64,000 nucleotides of DNA from Rubripirellula obstinata (GTDB taxonomy: Bacteria; Planctomycetota; Planctomycetia; Pirellulales; Pirellulaceae), in NCBI RefSeq assembly GCF_001642955.1, contig NZ_LWSK01000010.1, positions 1 through 64,000 on the forward strand, given 5' to 3'. The position numbers and the translations under genes were made by a program. The notes under the pieces are model-generated. The model did not search any database, had not been told where the DNA came from, and was given only the letters and a program-made list of their open reading frames with translations. This document shows, piece by piece, positions 60,323-64,000 of this stretch; within the stretch, counting starts at the first letter, position 1, and each line of letters starts with the position of its first letter.

Positions 60323-63046
60323 CTACTCTGCCGTGTCTTCGTAGATCGGCAGGTGGCGGTAGTAGACTTCTAGGTTCAGCAGGTTCATGGTCGTCACGTA
60401 TAGACGTCCCGCATGCACACTCCAGCGATCGCGAACTGGCAACATCGGATCCCAGCTTCCTGCATAGGGACCGTCTTCGAGTTGGCTTTCTAGCAACACG
60501 GGATTCAGGTTGCGGTTCCAATCCTTCCAGTAATCACCGCCCATGTGGAACATCACTTGGGTTGCGTAGTACCAGTAATAAGCGTCGCGTTGGGGCGATT
60601 GAGGCGTGCCCATTTGCGGCGGATATTCCAATAAGTAATCCGCAGCGGATTGCATCGCGGGCGTGTCGCGACGCCAACCCGAATACATTCGCATCAACAT
60701 GCCAACCGATGTCATCGTGGGTGTCGGCTTGGATCCGTGACGCTGGGTTGGGGTGTTGGGGGCGTAAGGATCGTATCGGTATCGGTCGCGGCGATCGGGT
60801 GATTGCGCGACGCTAAGCCAACGATCGATTCCTTTGTAAGTTTTTTCAGGAGCGTTCAAACCGGATAGCTGTCCGCTTTTCAGCGCCATCATCATCCAAC
60901 CGGTCACGCTGGTGTCGGCGCTGACCTGTGGCGTGTATCGCCATCCGCCTCGGGTGCGATGCTGTGTTGCGGCGATGTAGTTGAGTGCCAATTGCGCTGG
61001 CTTTTTCAGGTCAGGATCCTGAGTCATTCCGTAGGCTTCCGACATCGCCAGCGCCGCGATGCCGTGTGAATAGAACGCGACGTTCCGATCGCTGGTTGCA
61101 TTCTCTTTGCGATAAAGGTCGCCATTGGTTTTCTGATTGTCGATCAAAAACTTCAATCCGCGGCTGACCGTATCGGCGTATTGATGTTGGCGATGCGTGT
61201 ATCCCGCTCCTTGATACGCCAGCAAGCATAGACCGGTGGCGGCAGTATCGCTGCGCAGGATCACCTTGCCGCCATGTCCTTGCAGCGACCAACTGCCATC
61301 TTCATTTTGAATGCTGTCCAAATACGCCAAGCCGCGTTCGATCGCCTCTTCGGTTGCCGGTCCCACCATGCCTGACGGCGTCGGCGCACGACCACCTTCG
61401 GTTCGCATGATCCGGCGGTTGAACGATTCCACCGACGCGACCTTCGTACCGAACGGTGTCGCCGGCCCACCAACGTCGCGTCGCTGGCGGGTTCCGGTCG
61501 TCAGATCAAGCGAAGCAATCTTGGGCTGTTGATCCGATGGAACAACGCCCGCGGTTTTTCCGATCGCGTCGGCGAACCCGATCGGTCCTGTGGCGGCCAT
61601 CAGATCAAGCGATGGACTCTGATTAGGCGTCGTGCGATCGACTGCGGCGGCGTCCGCGTTCTGTCGTCGAGCGATCTCGGTTGCTTTGACAGACGCGGAC
61701 ATTTCGGCTGGAATCGATTCAGCGGTAGCGTCCGTTGAATTTGCATCCGGGCGACTGACCGATTCAGCAACCGCTTTGGTGTTGGGCATTCCGGCCGGGT
61801 CGCTGCCAACGCCAAAGTCAGCAGTCTTGGACCGTCCAGGTCGGCGGAACGCTTGGCCAGCATCGACGTTTGGCAAACCGGCGGACGCGGCTAACTGATT
61901 TCGCGTTGCAGAGATAGCCGATGTTTCGCCTTCGATTTTTGGGTTGCTAGAAACAACCGCCGACGTGCCAGGCGTCAATTGAGCTCCGGTTGTTTTTCCT
62001 CGCTTCAGCAAAGTTGATTCAATCGGCGCGATCATTCGATCCGCTGCGATGGATTGACGAGCGACTGGAACACTTCGCGGCGCGGGCGCGGCACCGGCAG
62101 GCTCAGCGCCGCTTGGTTTTGCGGTCGCACGTCGTTGTGGGCGACTCAGTCCCATGTCGCCGATCCGCGGAGGCGATGCATCGTTTTGGCGAAGTCCCGC
62201 CAGCGGTTGAATCTTTGACTCGGCCATTGCTGGCTCAGGCATCGATGGACTCGTCATCGACGCAGTCATCGCAGAGGTCGATCGTCGTCGCGGGGTGTCA
62301 TCAGAACTTCGTTCGGCCGCCTCTTGCATGACATCGGCTCGGACCGCCGTGCTGGGGGCGATTGGTTTTGACGACGGTCTGGGGACAGGTTGGTCAGCAG
62401 CGTTTTGGCTTCTCGCAAGTTTGGCCGGTGAATTTGATGGCTGCGGTTTAGATTCCGATGCTGTTTCGCGGCGAAGCAAATGTTGTTTGTCCAAACGACG
62501 GATCGGCGTCGGTGGCCGCGGCATTTCTAATTGAGCGGCGGAATGCTCGACCGGCGGTAGCTTGCGTTGTTCCCGCGGTGCGACCGGCGAAGCGGTTTCC
62601 GCATCAGCGGGTTTCGACCAATCAGGTTGTGCATCGCGGTTTTCAGTTGTCTTGAACAGATATTCTGGAACCGTCCGACTGACCGGTGAACGCTCGGGTT
62701 TGACTCCCATCACGCTTTGCGGATTGTATCGGCTAAAGATTAAAACGCCTGTCGCCAACATCAGCAGCAACAAGTGCAGAGACACGCTAAACAGAAATCC
62801 AATTTGGATTGATTTCTGAACGTAGTGCGATGCGATCCGGCGCAGGACAATGTCCATGGCAATCGCGATCAACGGAACCGAGATCACGTAGGTCCATGCG
62901 TTGTGCGTGGGGCGAGAATCGCTGAAGCTTAACCGCGTCGCGATCAGGTACATCACCAGCCCGGCAAGTCCGGCGATGCAGACATCCAGCGGCCACATTC
63001 GATCCGAATTTGGATCGTGGTCATTCGTTTGAGTCACGCTAGCCAT
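60323..63046 (-). CDS. Membrane-anchored alpha/alpha-toroid (prenyltransferase-fold) protein
   Basis: 907 residues from ATG 63046. Three N-terminal membrane helices (LDVCIAGLAGLVMYLIATRL, TYVISVPLIAIAMDIVL, GFLFSVSLHLLLLMLATGVLI) lead into a long Pro/Ser/Ala-rich linker of about 400 residues, then an alpha/alpha toroid domain of the prenyltransferase/squalene-cyclase type from about 560 (AIERGLAYLDSIQNEDGSW, GLCLLAYQGAGYT, AALAMSEAYGM, TPTMTSVGMLMRMY). No lipid cyclase DXDD motif is seen, so the toroid is probably a binding or structural domain. The ATG lies inside the exbD end (8-bp overlap), so it is translated with the ExbB/ExbD motor. Confidence 0.85.
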   Translation of the reverse strand: MASVTQTNDHDPNSDRMWPLDVCIAGLAGLVMYLIATRLSFSDSRPTHNAWTYVISVPLIAIAMDIVLRRIASHYVQKSIQIGFLFSVSLHLLLLMLATGVLIFSRYNPQSVMGVKPERSPVSRTVPEYLFKTTENRDAQPDWSKPADAETASPVAPREQRKLPPVEHSAAQLEMPRPPTPIRRLDKQHLLRRETASESKPQPSNSPAKLARSQNAADQPVPRPSSKPIAPSTAVRADVMQEAAERSSDDTPRRRSTSAMTASMTSPSMPEPAMAESKIQPLAGLRQNDASPPRIGDMGLSRPQRRATAKPSGAEPAGAAPAPRSVPVARQSIAADRMIAPIESTLLKRGKTTGAQLTPGTSAVVSSNPKIEGETSAISATRNQLAASAGLPNVDAGQAFRRPGRSKTADFGVGSDPAGMPNTKAVAESVSRPDANSTDATAESIPAEMSASVKATEIARRQNADAAAVDRTTPNQSPSLDLMAATGPIGFADAIGKTAGVVPSDQQPKIASLDLTTGTRQRRDVGGPATPFGTKVASVESFNRRIMRTEGGRAPTPSGMVGPATEEAIERGLAYLDSIQNEDGSWSLQGHGGKVILRSDTAATGLCLLAYQGAGYTHRQHQYADTVSRGLKFLIDNQKTNGDLYRKENATSDRNVAFYSHGIAALAMSEAYGMTQDPDLKKPAQLALNYIAATQHRTRGGWRYTPQVSADTSVTGWMMMALKSGQLSGLNAPEKTYKGIDRWLSVAQSPDRRDRYRYDPYAPNTPTQRHGSKPTPTMTSVGMLMRMYSGWRRDTPAMQSAADYLLEYPPQMGTPQSPQRDAYYWYYATQVMFHMGGDYWKDWNRNLNPVLLESQLEDGPYAGSWDPMLPVRDRWSVHAGRLYVTTMNLLNLEVYYRHLPIYEDTAE

Positions 63047-63461
63047 TGGGGCCTTCCTGTGTCGTCACGCTGTAATCGCTGACACCCGTTCGATTGCAAA
63101 CATCCATCACGCTAACGACCGGCTGAAAACTAGTGCGATGATCCGAGCGAATCACGACGGTTTGACTGGTTGGGTTTTCAGCGACCGCCAATTCTAGCAC
63201 CGATTGTAATTCGGTCAGCGCTTTTAGCTTTCCACCAACGTAGATGTTTCCGCTGGCATCAATGTCCACCACGATTTCGCGTGGCTTGCTGGTCATCGGC
63301 ATCGCACTGGTGGCCGTTGGCAAGACAATGTCCAAACGCCGCTCTTCATCTTCAAATTCGCTGGTCACCAAGAAAAAAATCAGCAACAAGAAAACTACGT
63401 CAATCAGCGGAGTGAGGCTGAGGGTGCTGGCGACGGAGGACCGCTTTATTTTGATAGCCAT
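63039..63461 (-). CDS. exbD: ExbD/TolR family biopolymer transport protein
   Basis: 140 residues from ATG 63461. One N-terminal membrane helix with the proton-pathway aspartate Asp21 (LTPLIDVVFLLLIFFLVTSEF), then a periplasmic domain (DIDASGNIYVGG, VVIRSDHRTSFQPVVSVMDVC). ExbD with ExbB uses the proton gradient to drive outer-membrane or envelope processes. It starts two bases after exbB and overlaps the toroid gene by 8 bp, a strictly coupled operon. No TonB gene is visible in the window. Confidence 0.94.
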   Translation of the reverse strand: MAIKIKRSSVASTLSLTPLIDVVFLLLIFFLVTSEFEDEERRLDIVLPTATSAMPMTSKPREIVVDIDASGNIYVGGKLKALTELQSVLELAVAENPTSQTVVIRSDHRTSFQPVVSVMDVCNRTGVSDYSVTTQEGPNG

Positions 63462-63463
63462 TT

Positions 63464-64000
63464 CTAATTTGCCCTCGCTCCGCCGTCATTCGGGCCACCT
63501 GAATTCACCGTTTCAGGCGGCGGTGGCGGGACTGAACCCACGGGAGGAACCGCAGCCGGCGGCGGTACGGAGCTGCCTGCGTCGATGGGCTGAAGTTTGC
63601 CACTGGCATCCATCCGATTTCGCCCTGCAAAACGAACCAGACCCGGTGAAATTCGGAATGCAAATTCCTCCATCTGATGAAACAATTTTGCCAATCGGTT
63701 TTCAAGGTACAACGCCAAAATCGCCGCAGGAATGGCAACCACCAATCCCGCAAGCGTTGTCACCAGCGCCGTATAAATGCCTTCGGAAAGTTGTTCGCTG
63801 CGACTGCGGTCAGCGGTCAAAGTTGTCGATTCATGGAACGCAACAATCATTCCCCAAACCGTTCCCAACAATCCCATCAGCGGTGTTGCCGCAGCGGCAA
63901 GAGTCAACCAACGAATCGGCGCGGCTTGGGTGTCGGCTTCGCGTTCCAGGGCATCCGTTGCGGCGCGTTCGATATCGGCGAGCGGTTGACCGGTCCGTTC
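63464..64000 (-). CDS. exbB: MotA/TolQ/ExbB proton channel protein, truncated by window edge
   Basis: The frame is open to the window edge, so the N-terminus is missing. At least 178 residues are seen: a cytoplasmic segment (DIERAATDALEREADTQAAP), membrane helices with TPLMGLLGTVWGMIVAFHE and GIYTALVTTLAGLVVAIPAAILALYL, and a Pro/Gly-rich tail (PPPAAVPPVGSVPPPPPE). The LLGTVWGM and TAL-x-TT-x-AGL patterns define the ExbB/TolQ family, whose pentamer surrounds ExbD to form the motor. The proline-rich tail is unusual. An apparent internal start at 63907 is a TTG within the frame and is not the true start. Confidence 0.93.
   Translation of the reverse strand, partial: ERTGQPLADIERAATDALEREADTQAAPIRWLTLAAAATPLMGLLGTVWGMIVAFHESTTLTADRSRSEQLSEGIYTALVTTLAGLVVAIPAAILALYLENRLAKLFHQMEEFAFRISPGLVRFAGRNRMDASGKLQPIDAGSSVPPPAAVPPVGSVPPPPPETVNSGGPNDGGARAN

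Overview
The window looks like a piece of a planctomycete chromosome, most likely Pirellulaceae (Rhodopirellula-like). Reasons: a surface protein with the LE-R-LLA-type N-terminus, choice-of-anchor-Q beta-helix, GEVxDY domain and terminal dockerin repeats (54.7-57.7 kb); an ExbB/ExbD pair followed by a membrane-anchored alpha/alpha-toroid protein (60.3-64.0 kb); a MoxR/DUF58 pair; FHA and Ser/Thr kinase signalling proteins; and gene-sparse spacers filled with palindromic repeats. The genus-level call is inference. No tRNA, rRNA or CRISPR array was recognised.

Layout. 0-10 kb: small ferredoxin, ferritin-like protein, DUF58/MoxR pair, receiver-only response regulator, MurE-like ligase, family-4 uracil-DNA glycosylase, GTPase Der, and a two-gene module with a nucleotidyltransferase. 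10-15.5 kb: an SbcD-like protein that has lost several metal ligands and a 1256-residue SbcC/YhaN-like ATPase with two membrane segments and an acidic tail. 15.7-25.3 kb: A-type Fe-S carrier, rhomboid protease, MATE transporter, HtrA protease, DksA-type zinc finger protein, and a 1261-residue FHA/coiled-coil/acidic/membrane protein. 25.4-29.2 kb: a mobile region with a repeat array, a DDE insertion element with 16-bp terminal inverted repeats, a RAYT-type (Y1) transposase gene flanked by GGGGACAGGG repeats, and a perfect 32-bp inverted repeat. 29.2-38.2 kb: asd, an FGE-fold protein without the usual cysteines, an O-antigen-ligase-like membrane protein, a second HtrA, a uronate-isomerase-like enzyme with a 210-residue acidic tail, and leuA. 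38.5-44.3 kb: two ABC-2 permeases and the flagellar run flbD-motA-motB-fliL-fliN-fliO. 44.5-54.6 kb: a short flavoprotein-like gene, thiO and a DUF2064 gene; then kinase, acyltransferase and alanine dehydrogenase in one tight unit; pyruvate kinase and an SDR. 54.7-64 kb: the dockerin surface protein, a repeat block related to the RAYT locus, a DUF2314/ankyrin protein and the ExbB/ExbD/toroid operon.

Working together: flbD to fliO encode motor stator, basal body and switch parts; ExbB, ExbD and the toroid protein form one envelope energy-transduction unit; the SbcD-like and SbcC-like proteins are an adjacent pair; kinase, acyltransferase and ald are translationally close. At least eight families of palindromic or direct repeats recur between genes, several with copies tens of kb apart. 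One family is shared between the RAYT gene and the 58-kb block, which suggests an active or recent RAYT/repeat system.
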